DNA from: Marinobacter halotolerans
Lineage (GTDB): Bacteria > Pseudomonadota > Gammaproteobacteria > Pseudomonadales > Oleiphilaceae
Length of the DNA: 64,000 nt
Direction of reading: 5' to 3'
NCBI RefSeq assembly: GCF_008795985.1
Contig: NZ_VMHP01000002.1
Span: 1,054,001-1,118,000, forward strand
Numbering within the stretch: the stretch's first letter is position 1; every line of letters begins with the position of its first letter. Shown piece by piece: positions 9,053 through 20,025 of this stretch. The translations under genes were made by a program, and so were the position numbers. A model generated the notes under the pieces. The model did no database searches, had not been told where the DNA came from, and saw only the letters and a list, made by a program, of their open reading frames with translations.

Positions 9053-9140
9053 CCTCAGGCAGTGGTTTGCCGGAACCGGCAAGTTTCTGCCGCTATTCAG
9101 AGTGTTAATCCCGAATGTGTTACATTCTGAAAGATTGTAC

Positions 9141-9167
9141 TAAAGGTCTTTCGGGATCTGCCGTTAA
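9141..9167 (+). promoter_or_regulatory. Sigma-28 (FliA) promoter of flgM
   Basis: TAAAGGTC at 9141-9148 and GCCGTTAA at 9160-9167 are separated by exactly 11 bases. The known FliA consensus is TAAAGTTT-N11-GCCGATAA, so the essential TAAA and GCCG blocks and the spacing are all kept. It lies about 57 bases before the flgM start, which fits class-3 control of flgM by the sigma factor its product inhibits. Confidence 0.85.
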
Positions 9168-9223
9168 AAAGATATAAACTTTTAGGGCCATTCCGATGGC
9201 CAGACAGCGAAGCAGGTATGATT

Positions 9224-9553
9224 ATGTCAGTTGACTTTAATGGAATTGGCCCCGGCCAGGTCAACACTCAGCGGCCATCAGCGGACAAGGCGTCCGGCTC
9301 CCAAGCCCCCAACCAGGCTGGAACAGAGCAAGCCAAGTCCCAGGCCTCCAATAGTGCCCGTGGTGAGAATGTTAATCTGAGCAGCCAGGCAAAGAATCTG
9401 AAGCAGCTCGAACAGAAACTCGCCGACTTTCCGGAAATGGACGACGAGCGCATCGAACAGATTCGAGCGGCACTCGAAGATGGTTCCTACAAGGTAGATG
9501 CGCAGAAGCTGGCCCAGAAAATGCTTGAGATGGATGAAAGCATTTTCGGGTGA
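9224..9553 (+). CDS. flgM: Anti-sigma-28 factor FlgM
   Basis: Small protein of 109 residues that binds FliA and is exported through the finished hook-basal body. The N-terminal half is Gly/Ser/Gln-rich and probably disordered, as in FlgM of other species; the sigma-binding C-terminal half carries VNLSSQAKNLKQLEQKL and ERIEQIRAALEDGSYKVDAQKLAQKML. Start choice: ATG at 9224 gives MSVDFNG; another in-frame ATG is two codons upstream at 9218. The gene has its own sigma-28 promoter and is followed seven bases later by flgN. Confidence 0.93.
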   Translation: MSVDFNGIGPGQVNTQRPSADKASGSQAPNQAGTEQAKSQASNSARGENVNLSSQAKNLKQLEQKLADFPEMDDERIEQIRAALEDGSYKVDAQKLAQKMLEMDESIFG

Positions 9554-9560
9554 GTGAGCC

Positions 9561-10031
9561 ATGTCGAACATTGATGAACTGAAAGACCTTCTGGGCCAGG
9601 ATATCCAGCAGTTAGCCACACTGAAAGACATTCTGGCCCAGGAAAAGACCCTTCTCTCCAGCTCGGATGTCAAAGCACTGACATCCGTGACCAAGCAGAA
9701 AGATCATCATCTGAATCAGATTCGTGAGCGTGCAAAGGTAAAAATCCGGGTTCTCGTTGCCATGGGTTTTCGGCCAGATCTGGGCGAACCCTCACGCTTT
9801 CTGAGAAGTGCCGGTCTGGATGACGCCGTTTCTATGTGGGAACAGGCTTCCGAGGCTCTCAAGCAGTGTCAGGCGCTCAACCAGACCAACGGCCGCATCA
9901 TTTCCCATCTGCAGAAGCGTCTGTCCAGACTGACGGAAATATTCCGGGGTGCCACCGGACAGGAAAAGCTATACGGCGCAAAAGGCCACGAAGAGGCCGT
10001 CTCGCACAGCAGTATACTGGCGAGCGCCTGA
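9561..10031 (+). CDS. flgN: Flagellar export chaperone FlgN
   Basis: Cytoplasmic helical protein of 156 residues that chaperones hook-filament junction proteins FlgK and FlgL. It is almost wholly predicted helix and rich in Leu, Gln and Glu (LKDLLGQDIQQLATLKDILAQEK; ALNQTNGRIISHLQKRLSRLTEI, the latter region matching the conserved FlgN C-terminus with NxxN-type pattern). Position right after flgM is the usual context. It converges on the MshEN-like gene with 27 bases between the stops and no clear terminator. Confidence 0.9.
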   Translation: MSNIDELKDLLGQDIQQLATLKDILAQEKTLLSSSDVKALTSVTKQKDHHLNQIRERAKVKIRVLVAMGFRPDLGEPSRFLRSAGLDDAVSMWEQASEALKQCQALNQTNGRIISHLQKRLSRLTEIFRGATGQEKLYGAKGHEEAVSHSSILASA

Positions 10032-10058
10032 TCGGAGGCCGTCAAGGCCGGTAAACGG

Positions 10059-10883
10059 TTAGCGGGTGCGGATCGTCATGCTGGAGCCGGCATGAAACTG
10101 AACGTCACTGATGATGATGTTGCCCATTGACGCGCCGGCTGAGCCCATCACCCGTATCTTATCCATGCGAATCTGCTCGATCCGCTCTGGCATCGCCAGC
10201 TCCAGGGCACCGTCATTGCGGATGGCAAACTTCGGCGCCCCTTCCCTGTAGTGAACACCGGTAACCGACAGGTCGGATTCCAGAAAATTCAGCACGGGCA
10301 CGAACACATTGGCCGCGAACTCGAGCGCCTTGAGGGCATCGGGCCCTTTCTCGCCGGAATTTTCGGCCTGCTGAGCATCCGCAGGCATTGCGCTGATCTC
10401 GCTGACATGCTGAAAAAGACCAGCCTGGCCGCCCTGACCGGCCACACCGGCCATTTCTGCTTCGCTGAGAGGCTGGAACTTGCCCTCACCCATCATCTGC
10501 CCTGCATCCGCCGGGCTGAGCTCGCTTCCACTCTGGCTATTGGCGGCAAAGCTGATCATTGGCTGGAACGGTAGAACTGCCATGGTAACCAGTGCTGCGG
10601 CGTTGCGGTAACGGCTCTGATGGCGCAGAACGCGGTGAAGGTCGCGCTCGGTGAGCCATCCGGCCTCAACCAGAACTTCGCCCAGGCGCTTGCCGGAATC
10701 GCGTTGCAACCGGAGGCCGTCGTCCAGTTGGGTTTCCGACAGATAGCCGCGATTAACCAGCAATCGACCTAATCGAGATTTTTCCTCAATGCCCGGACGG
10801 TTTTTCACGGCTTGTATCCCCCAATTGTTGATCCAGGATGCCCACTGGTTGCGGACGCCATCCTGACCTATTTCTGGTAGCAT
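10059..10883 (-). CDS. MshEN-like domain, membrane segment and exported tail; function unknown
   Basis: Protein of 274 residues with a rare layout. Residues 37-89 hold two tandem copies of RLGxxLVxxGxLxxxxLxxxLxxQ (R37-Q60 and R66-Q89) split by a five-residue spacer, the pattern of the MshEN cyclic-di-GMP-binding domain of MshE/PilB/GspE ATPases. There is no ATPase domain. One hydrophobic segment follows (about 95-113), ending in SFAAN, which could be an anchor or a late signal peptide. The tail (114-274) has LSEAEMAGVAGQGG near 138-151, reminiscent of DUF6160-type proteins. I chose ATG at 10883; the reading frame stays open upstream to 11141, but that part overlaps the ppiA gene and looks non-coding. 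It may be annotated elsewhere as a PilB-like protein. Confidence 0.75.
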   Translation of the reverse strand: MLPEIGQDGVRNQWASWINNWGIQAVKNRPGIEEKSRLGRLLVNRGYLSETQLDDGLRLQRDSGKRLGEVLVEAGWLTERDLHRVLRHQSRYRNAAALVTMAVLPFQPMISFAANSQSGSELSPADAGQMMGEGKFQPLSEAEMAGVAGQGGQAGLFQHVSEISAMPADAQQAENSGEKGPDALKALEFAANVFVPVLNFLESDLSVTGVHYREGAPKFAIRNDGALELAMPERIEQIRMDKIRVMGSAGASMGNIIISDVQFHAGSSMTIRTR

Positions 10884-10956
10884 TCTTTGCAAACCCCGAC
10901 TGCCATTGCAGTATCGCAAGATCCTGCGCACAGCCAACCATGAGGACGAGTATAGA

Positions 10957-11544
10957 ATGACAAATCTGGTAAAACCGTTTCGTTGTGTGATCCCTCTCCT
11001 GTTCTGTGTAACGACACTTCTGGCCTCAGGCCACGTGACTGCCGCAGAGCCCCTTCCAAAAGTGCTGGTAGAGACGAATATGGGCTCGTTCGAGGTCACG
11101 CTTCGCCCGGACCTGGCACCCAAAACCGTTAACAATTTCAAACAGTATGTGGCGGATGATTTCTATGACGGCACCATATTCCATCGTGTGATCCCCGGAT
11201 TCATGATTCAGGGCGGCGGTTTCAACCGTGATCTGGAGCGACAGCCGACTCGTGACCCGGTAGTGAACGAAGCCAAATCCACCGCCAAGAATCTTCGCGG
11301 GACCGTTGCGATGGCAAGAACCAACGATCCTGACTCTGCCACCTCCCAGTTTTTCATTAATCTGGCTGACAACGGGTTTCTGGATGCCGGGGTTCGCGGT
11401 GCTGGCTATACCGTGTTTGGCAAAGTGACCGATGGCATGGGTGTGGTCGATGCTATCGCCTCGAAACCGACCGGGAGACAGGGTGGTATGGCGGATGTTC
11501 CTGACCAGCCCATTGTCATCACGAACATTTCGCTACTGCCGTGA
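10957..11544 (+). CDS. ppiA: Periplasmic cyclophilin-type peptidyl-prolyl isomerase
   Basis: Catalyses cis-trans isomerisation of X-Pro bonds. The protein has 195 residues: a signal peptide (hydrophobic stretch near 9-25, cleavage around VTAAEP) and a compact cyclophilin domain with FYDGTIFHRVIPGFMIQGGG (the catalytic arginine lies in FHRV), MARTNDPDSATSQFFIN and YTVFGKVTDGMGVVD. The ATG at 10957 gives the normal signal peptide. The stop overlaps the GTG start of the MnmC-like gene by four bases, pointing to coupled translation. Confidence 0.92.
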   Translation: MTNLVKPFRCVIPLLFCVTTLLASGHVTAAEPLPKVLVETNMGSFEVTLRPDLAPKTVNNFKQYVADDFYDGTIFHRVIPGFMIQGGGFNRDLERQPTRDPVVNEAKSTAKNLRGTVAMARTNDPDSATSQFFINLADNGFLDAGVRGAGYTVFGKVTDGMGVVDAIASKPTGRQGGMADVPDQPIVITNISLLP

Positions 11545-13169
11545 CCCTGCCTGAACAACCAGACCATGCGTTTCTCCGGCAGGATCGACTGGCGGAGCGA
11601 TTCTCCGCCCTGAAGGCCGGCGAGCACTTTGTGATTGCAGAAACCGGCTTTGGCGATGGTCATCGCTTTCTGGCCACCTGGCAGCTATGGCGGGAATCAG
11701 CAGCCAGCAGCCAGGCCTGTCTTCACTTTATAACCGTTGTCGATCGCCCCCCGGCGCCGGAGGACGTAAAAGCTGCCGCGCGCGGACACTCACGTCTGGC
11801 TGAGGAACTGCTTCTGCAGTTTCCGCCCGCCATCGCCGGCCCACAACGGCTTGTTCTGGATGAGGGTCGGGTAAGACTGACACTCTATTTTGGTGAGCTT
11901 ACCAGTGCCCTGACGGATCTTGATTTTCGCGCCGACGCCTGGTTTTTTGAGGATTTGAGCCATGGTCGGGATCAAGAGCTTATTCATAGGCACAGCAGCC
12001 AGGCGCTTGCCGGCGGCATAAACCAATCTCTGCCCGGGAAGATTGGCATCGTTGGTGCTGGTATTGCCGGCACACTGCTGGCCGCCAACCTTGCCGGGCG
12101 CGGCTTTCAGGTGACACTGATCGATCGCGCCGACTCCGTAGCGTCAGAAGCTTCCGGGAATCGCCAGGGCGCTCTATACGTCAAACTCGGCGTTGATTAT
12201 AACGACCAGACCCGGCTCGCCCTTTCCTCTCTGCTGTTCAGCCAGCGATTCTACCAACAGTTCAAGGGTTACGGATGGCATCCCACCGGCCTGCTGCAAT
12301 TGGCCTACAGCGCTACCGAAGCGGACCGCCAGGCAAGATTTCTTGCCAGAAACCAGTTCCCCAACGAGATTCTGGAGCCAGTCAGCGCGGACCAGGCAAG
12401 CCGTCTTGCCGGTATTCCGGTCCCCCATGCCGGGCTGTGGTTTCCACGCAGCGGCTGGCTTGAACCGGCGGCACTGTGCCGGAGCCTGTCGGACACACCC
12501 GGCGTTACCTATCGACCGGGTTTCGACACAAAGACCCTGGCAAAAAATGGCGAGAACTGGACGCTGAGGTCAAGCGAGGGGGAGTCTCTAGTTTTCGACC
12601 AGATCGTGCTCTGTGCAGGGGCGGATACCCCAGGGTTGATTCCGCTGGATGGCCAATACCGCATCAAACGGATCCGGGGACAGATTACCGAGGTCCCGGC
12701 GGGAAACGTCAATCCACCGGCACTGGTTGTCTGCGGCCCCGGGTATCTCAATCCGGTCCATAAGGGCAGCGCACTGGTGGGCGCGACCTTCGACCTGCAT
12801 GATTCCTCACCGGCAGTGACTGCCGAGAGCAACCGCGAAAACCTTCGAATGCTCTCCGACTTTCTGCCAGAGGCCTTGAAATCAGCCGATATAGCGACCA
12901 TTGCGGACCAGAGCTCAGGCCGGGTTGCCTTTCGATGCACAACCCACGATTATCAGCCAATAGCGGGGCCGATGAAAAACCGGGATGGCAGCGCCCTTGA
13001 GGGGCTGTGGTTATTCACGGGCCTGGGAAGCAAAGGCCTGACCTACTCGCCACTTCTGGCGGAATATCTGGCAGACCTGTTATCCGGGCAACCCCCCTGC
13101 CTTCCCCGAAATCTGATGAGGCGGGTAGAAACACAACGGTGTCATCGGCCGGGAAAAACAGAAAACTGA
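11541..13169 (+). CDS. mnmC: MnmC-type tRNA wobble-uridine modification oxidoreductase with shortened methyltransferase part
   Basis: MnmC normally joins an N-terminal SAM methyltransferase to a C-terminal FAD oxidoreductase that removes carboxymethyl from cmnm5(s2)U34 of tRNA. The FAD half is whole: GIVGAGIAG at about 169-177, ASGNRQGALYVKLG, and FTGLGSKGLTYSPLLAEYLA at the end. The N-terminal half is abnormal. It keeps the SAM-site-like ETGFGDGHRFLATWQLW (34-50) and LDFRADAWFFEDLS (127-140), but the first about 40 residues and the later about 70 residues (normally PAKNPxMW through GFGRKREML) are missing, and the usual FLDGF reads FFEDL. The total is 542 residues against roughly 620-670. Methyl transfer is therefore doubtful while the oxidase is likely active. 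It starts with GTG overlapping the ppiA stop. Confidence 0.85.
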   Translation: MTLPEQPDHAFLRQDRLAERFSALKAGEHFVIAETGFGDGHRFLATWQLWRESAASSQACLHFITVVDRPPAPEDVKAAARGHSRLAEELLLQFPPAIAGPQRLVLDEGRVRLTLYFGELTSALTDLDFRADAWFFEDLSHGRDQELIHRHSSQALAGGINQSLPGKIGIVGAGIAGTLLAANLAGRGFQVTLIDRADSVASEASGNRQGALYVKLGVDYNDQTRLALSSLLFSQRFYQQFKGYGWHPTGLLQLAYSATEADRQARFLARNQFPNEILEPVSADQASRLAGIPVPHAGLWFPRSGWLEPAALCRSLSDTPGVTYRPGFDTKTLAKNGENWTLRSSEGESLVFDQIVLCAGADTPGLIPLDGQYRIKRIRGQITEVPAGNVNPPALVVCGPGYLNPVHKGSALVGATFDLHDSSPAVTAESNRENLRMLSDFLPEALKSADIATIADQSSGRVAFRCTTHDYQPIAGPMKNRDGSALEGLWLFTGLGSKGLTYSPLLAEYLADLLSGQPPCLPRNLMRRVETQRCHRPGKTEN

Positions 13170-13241
13170 TTGTGCGGCTGAGGAAACCGGGCTGTCGGCC
13201 GTTAAGGAATAAAAGGGCCTTGCCACAGGGAGCAGAATCCA

Positions 13242-13874
13242 ATGTCTATTCATGTCAGTGAACCCGGGCGCCCGGTAGGCACCCGGCTGCCGGAAATATT
13301 CCGGGGGCGCCGTGTGGGAGATGTGACTGAACTGGAAGAGCTCCAGGACATCAATACCCGGCACAGCGAAGCTACCGACGCAGAGTTTCAGCAAGCCGCC
13401 AATTTCGGGCGCCATAAGGCTCTTGAGGAGTACGGCGCGGCAGCAGCAGGCGAGCCCAAGGAGCAAAGACCCTATCTCCCGGTATCCCGTATCTGTACAC
13501 CCGCCATCGTCTCGCTCGCCGCAAGCGCCTCGGTAGATGAAGCACTGACTGTGATGGATGAGCGCGGCGTCAGCCATCTGGTCATCACCTCAGAAGATGT
13601 AGTTGCAGGACTGGTGGAATTACGGTGGCTGCTGGGCTGGCTATACGAAAACCAGGAAGCGTCGGCAGATTCCAGCCTGATCAATATCGAACTGCCCGCC
13701 TTCCTGACGGCGTCCCCAGAGACGGACGCCCACCAACTTGCCCGTCTGATGCTTGCTCACCAGTTGAATGCTGCATTGATTATCAATCCCGATGGCCGCC
13801 CAAAGGGCATTGTGACCAGCACCGATTACCTGAGGCTTTACGCCGATGCTGGCCGCCATGAGGGCGAGGTCTGA
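13242..13874 (+). CDS. CBS-domain pair protein
   Basis: Protein of 210 residues with a low-complexity N-terminal third (1-80) and two CBS motifs: about 85-140 (SRICTPAIVSLAASASVDEALTVM, GVSHLVITSEDVVAGLVE) and about 145-205 (PAFLTASPETDAHQLARLML, AALIINPDGRPKGIVTSTDYLRLY). CBS pairs usually bind adenosine nucleotides and regulate a partner, but there is no fused enzyme or transporter here, so the role is unknown. The final stop touches the end of the convergent lipoprotein gene. Confidence 0.8.
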   Translation: MSIHVSEPGRPVGTRLPEIFRGRRVGDVTELEELQDINTRHSEATDAEFQQAANFGRHKALEEYGAAAAGEPKEQRPYLPVSRICTPAIVSLAASASVDEALTVMDERGVSHLVITSEDVVAGLVELRWLLGWLYENQEASADSSLINIELPAFLTASPETDAHQLARLMLAHQLNAALIINPDGRPKGIVTSTDYLRLYADAGRHEGEV

Positions 13875-16694
13875 TCAGGGGCCGGCGGGTTCGTTCAGCG
13901 GCTTACCCTCTGGGTTGAACAGGTTCAGTGTCCAGACCGTGCCTCCGGTCACATCCCGTTTGATAAGAGCGGTGATTTCGTCATTCCGATAGTTCGTTAA
14001 AGCCTCAACGATGCCGATGCCCGGGTCAGCAATGGCTATCTGCCGGTTCCATTGCTGGGAGGGTTCGATAATCGGCGTTTTGTCGCTGACGTCATCATTG
14101 TCGGCATCGTCGTCTTCATCTTCCTCGAATCGGGGCTGCCGGTTTCGACGGAACAGCGCCGGGTCCTTCAGCGTATTGGTCTGAACCGCCGGATCGTCAG
14201 TCAACACGCCATCCGTGGAGCCAGCGGCAACCAGGTCATCATTGAAGATCATGGCAGTTCGCAGTGTCTCGGTGGAAACGTCCTCTTCATCATTTGCCAG
14301 GTAGGTTTCCATCGCGGAACCAGCGGGCGTATAACCTAAAAGAAACCCGGCCTCGCTCTCCGTTGCGGTCCGGCGAAGCACTTTGACGCCCGCCTCCGTC
14401 ACTACCCGGTAATTGTTGTTGCCGTTGCCAATAAGCCAGACAGTTCCTGCAGCGAAGAAGCCGTCCACCAGGCTTTCGTCAGCGTCGGTTCCCACCTGCT
14501 GCACATCGATTTCCTCACCGATGACCTGAAGGGTATAGAAGAATCCGTCTTTGCCACCAAACTGTGACTCACCTCCAACGGATCCGGACGAGTCACCAAT
14601 CACTATGGGGATGGTATTCTGGATGCCACCGCCAACCACGCGCTCGTCATGGCTGACAGATTCAACCTGGCGCGCCCAGGCCAGTTCCGGTACCAAAAGC
14701 GGACCGTCCGGTTCGGTATCAATTCGCTGAACAAAGCTGGCAAGGCGGCCGCCAGGGGTATCTTCGGTGTCGAAAACGCCGCGGGTCACCCCGGTGACCA
14801 GAACCTCTCCCGAAGTTGATGTAATGCCGACCCAACGCGGAAAGTCATCTTCATCCGTGCCATTGACGAACTGCCAGTCCCGGGCGTAGTCCGCCGGTGC
14901 CAGGGCGCTGTCGTAGAACCAGCGCTGGGTCACTATATTGACGTTACCCGGTGTTGGGTTTCCGGCGTCATCCTCTTCCACCCCGAAAGACACTGCGAAC
15001 TCGTAACGCAGCACGTCCTCGTCGCCGGATTCCACGTCCCGGGCAGCAAAAGCAATGACTGGCGGCGCGTCCAGGCTGACTGCCCGCGGGTACAGGCTTT
15101 TTTCGGATACCTGACTCCCCTTCTGGTCAATGACCCGCACCATCGGTCTGTTGTCGTCCGCCGAATCATAGCCGGCAATAAAAACCCGCCCGTTCTGGCC
15201 CATGGTCATGTCTGTGGGCACAAATCCACTTTCGGAACCGACCTCGGGCAAAATGGCCAGTTCATTGATGCTTACACGCAGTTCGTCATCCCGCTTCGAT
15301 GCAGCGTAGTTGCTTCTGCCGGACTGATAGTTCGAATCCAGGCCCAGCAGCACGAACCGGTCGTTATCCGCAGGGTTGTTATAGGAACTGGCCGGGCTGG
15401 TGCTGACCCGGAAAGCTACCTCGTCGGTTCCAACAGGGAAAGTGATCAGGTCGGCATTGACCCAGTCTCCGGCGCCAGGGGTGGTTTCCAGCTGGAGCTC
15501 AAAATCCGTTCCCTGTATGGCATCGGACCCATCCTGTGGCCCGATCTTCGCGAAATAGACCTCTTCTTCCCGGTCGCCCTCAAGCTTTGCCACATATTCA
15601 GTCTGGGCACCCAGATTGACTACATCGCGCTTGCCACCGAGTCTGGTCTGTAGGCTGACCGTGGGCTCATCATCCTCAATCCGCAACGGTTCACTGACCC
15701 CGGTATTGGATGATCCAAGGCCTGCAATGCCAGAACGGACTTCGGTTAATGCAAAGCTGAACGCTTCAAGCTTTTCCGGTTCAAGATCATCAATCACTTC
15801 CAGACGCACATAACACTCGGTAATCCCCGGCTCAAGAGTCAGGACGCCTCTGGTAAGATTGCCGTCTTCATCCGACTGGTATTGTACATAGTCCGGTGTT
15901 GGCAGAACGCCGCCACTCCCGCTGCCAAGTCCGACAATGTCCCGCCCAATAATGGCTTCGTCGGAGTTTGCCAGGCCGGTATCACAACGCTGGTGATCAG
16001 GTGTAAATCCCTGGTCGCACCGGTTCGGATTGAAACCGGAACGCAGCTCAAAAGAAACGCGGATTCGGGTTACGGAAGGCTGGTCAAGATTCACCTGCAC
16101 AAGAATCGGACGGGTGGTGGAGGTTTTCTCTTCACTACCGGTCACATTACCCGACTCATCGTAAAGGTTGATCGAGTAGGTATGCTCGCCCATGGGCTCG
16201 GTGACGGGTTTGGCACACTGGAAATCGGGAATCTCGTCGTCCTCGCCCTGACCGCTTTCCGGATTTTCTTCCGGCTCGGGAGCGGATTCCGAGTAATCAC
16301 GGCTGACAACACTCAACTGGTTTTCCTGCACATCAATGCTGAAAGGCTGTGCGCCAGCAGTCGCTTGGTCATTACCGACGAGATTGATTCTGCTGGTCAC
16401 GCCAAGATCTGCCCGGCCGCGCTGTCCGCCGGTGATGCCGGGCACACCGCGCATGATAATACCCTGGCGCGCATTGTTGGTGATGTCTTCCAGGGCGAGC
16501 CAGGACGGGGCGTTCGTCAGGGAATAGTTGAGGATGTCGTCCTCGTCCACGGCGCCAAAGTTATAGGAATATTCAACCCCAAGATAGGCATCTTCCGGTG
16601 GAACACCCAGTATGACGGGGTCTTCGGAGTCCCTCTCCGTTTTGCAACCCGCGACAACCAGCGCCAGCATGGCACAGGTCGCCAGACGCATCAT
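13875..16694 (-). CDS. Large surface/periplasmic lipoprotein with Ig-like and Calx-beta-like modules
   Basis: Acidic protein of about 939 residues of unknown function. A lipobox LVVAGC ends the signal peptide when starting at ATG 16694 (ATG 16691 follows at once); an ATG at 16742 would give a 33-residue leader. After the cysteine comes a putative cadherin-like Ig module (VILGVPPEDAYLGVEYSYNF to IIMRGVPG), an acidic linker, then two Calx-beta-like stretches (LTLEPGITECYVRLEVIDDLEPEKLEAFSFAL and ITFPVGTDEVAFRVSTSPA). The last half has repeated beta-propeller-like strands (GQNGRVFIAGYDSADDNRPMVRVID; ITSTSGEVLVTGVTRG). Domain calls are from motif memory. An Asp-rich patch (DEDDDADNDDVSD) lies near the C-terminus. 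It lies downstream of ligA on the same strand. Confidence 0.75.
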   Translation of the reverse strand: MMRLATCAMLALVVAGCKTERDSEDPVILGVPPEDAYLGVEYSYNFGAVDEDDILNYSLTNAPSWLALEDITNNARQGIIMRGVPGITGGQRGRADLGVTSRINLVGNDQATAGAQPFSIDVQENQLSVVSRDYSESAPEPEENPESGQGEDDEIPDFQCAKPVTEPMGEHTYSINLYDESGNVTGSEEKTSTTRPILVQVNLDQPSVTRIRVSFELRSGFNPNRCDQGFTPDHQRCDTGLANSDEAIIGRDIVGLGSGSGGVLPTPDYVQYQSDEDGNLTRGVLTLEPGITECYVRLEVIDDLEPEKLEAFSFALTEVRSGIAGLGSSNTGVSEPLRIEDDEPTVSLQTRLGGKRDVVNLGAQTEYVAKLEGDREEEVYFAKIGPQDGSDAIQGTDFELQLETTPGAGDWVNADLITFPVGTDEVAFRVSTSPASSYNNPADNDRFVLLGLDSNYQSGRSNYAASKRDDELRVSINELAILPEVGSESGFVPTDMTMGQNGRVFIAGYDSADDNRPMVRVIDQKGSQVSEKSLYPRAVSLDAPPVIAFAARDVESGDEDVLRYEFAVSFGVEEDDAGNPTPGNVNIVTQRWFYDSALAPADYARDWQFVNGTDEDDFPRWVGITSTSGEVLVTGVTRGVFDTEDTPGGRLASFVQRIDTEPDGPLLVPELAWARQVESVSHDERVVGGGIQNTIPIVIGDSSGSVGGESQFGGKDGFFYTLQVIGEEIDVQQVGTDADESLVDGFFAAGTVWLIGNGNNNYRVVTEAGVKVLRRTATESEAGFLLGYTPAGSAMETYLANDEEDVSTETLRTAMIFNDDLVAAGSTDGVLTDDPAVQTNTLKDPALFRRNRQPRFEEDEDDDADNDDVSDKTPIIEPSQQWNRQIAIADPGIGIVEALTNYRNDEITALIKRDVTGGTVWTLNLFNPEGKPLNEPAGP

Positions 16695-16876
16695 GGAACC
16701 CTGGGCAGGAATAAGAATCCGGAAAAAGGAATCGGCGCGCATAAAAAGTCCGTTTCAGAGCTTTGTTTTTATGGGTGCTTTACACACCGTTACAGAACGG
16801 ACTTATGGTAATCAATTTAGTCGGGCCGGGATCTGCGCGAGTTCTCAGATTCAGCCCACGAGCGTCCAGTGGCCCT

Positions 16877-19893
<3,017 letters not shown>

Positions 19894-20025
19894 AGTCTTA
19901 CTGTCCTGTTTGCGATATCGACAACGCTGTTACTCTATGAAAAGGCTCAGTTGAATACAACGCTTACCGGGCCGAGATGGCCGTTTTGTCATCTGTAATC
20001 AGGCGATGGCGAAGCCATTATCGAA

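Noticed and set aside
10884..11141. N-terminal extension of the MshEN-like gene by 86 codons
   Set aside because: It runs antisense through the start and signal peptide of ppiA and has a composition unlike a protein domain; the ATG at 10883 gives a sensible N-terminus.
15882..16811. Open frame of 309 codons antisense to the large lipoprotein gene
   Set aside because: The lipoprotein has a signal peptide and lipobox and the antisense frame has neither motifs nor a start signal.
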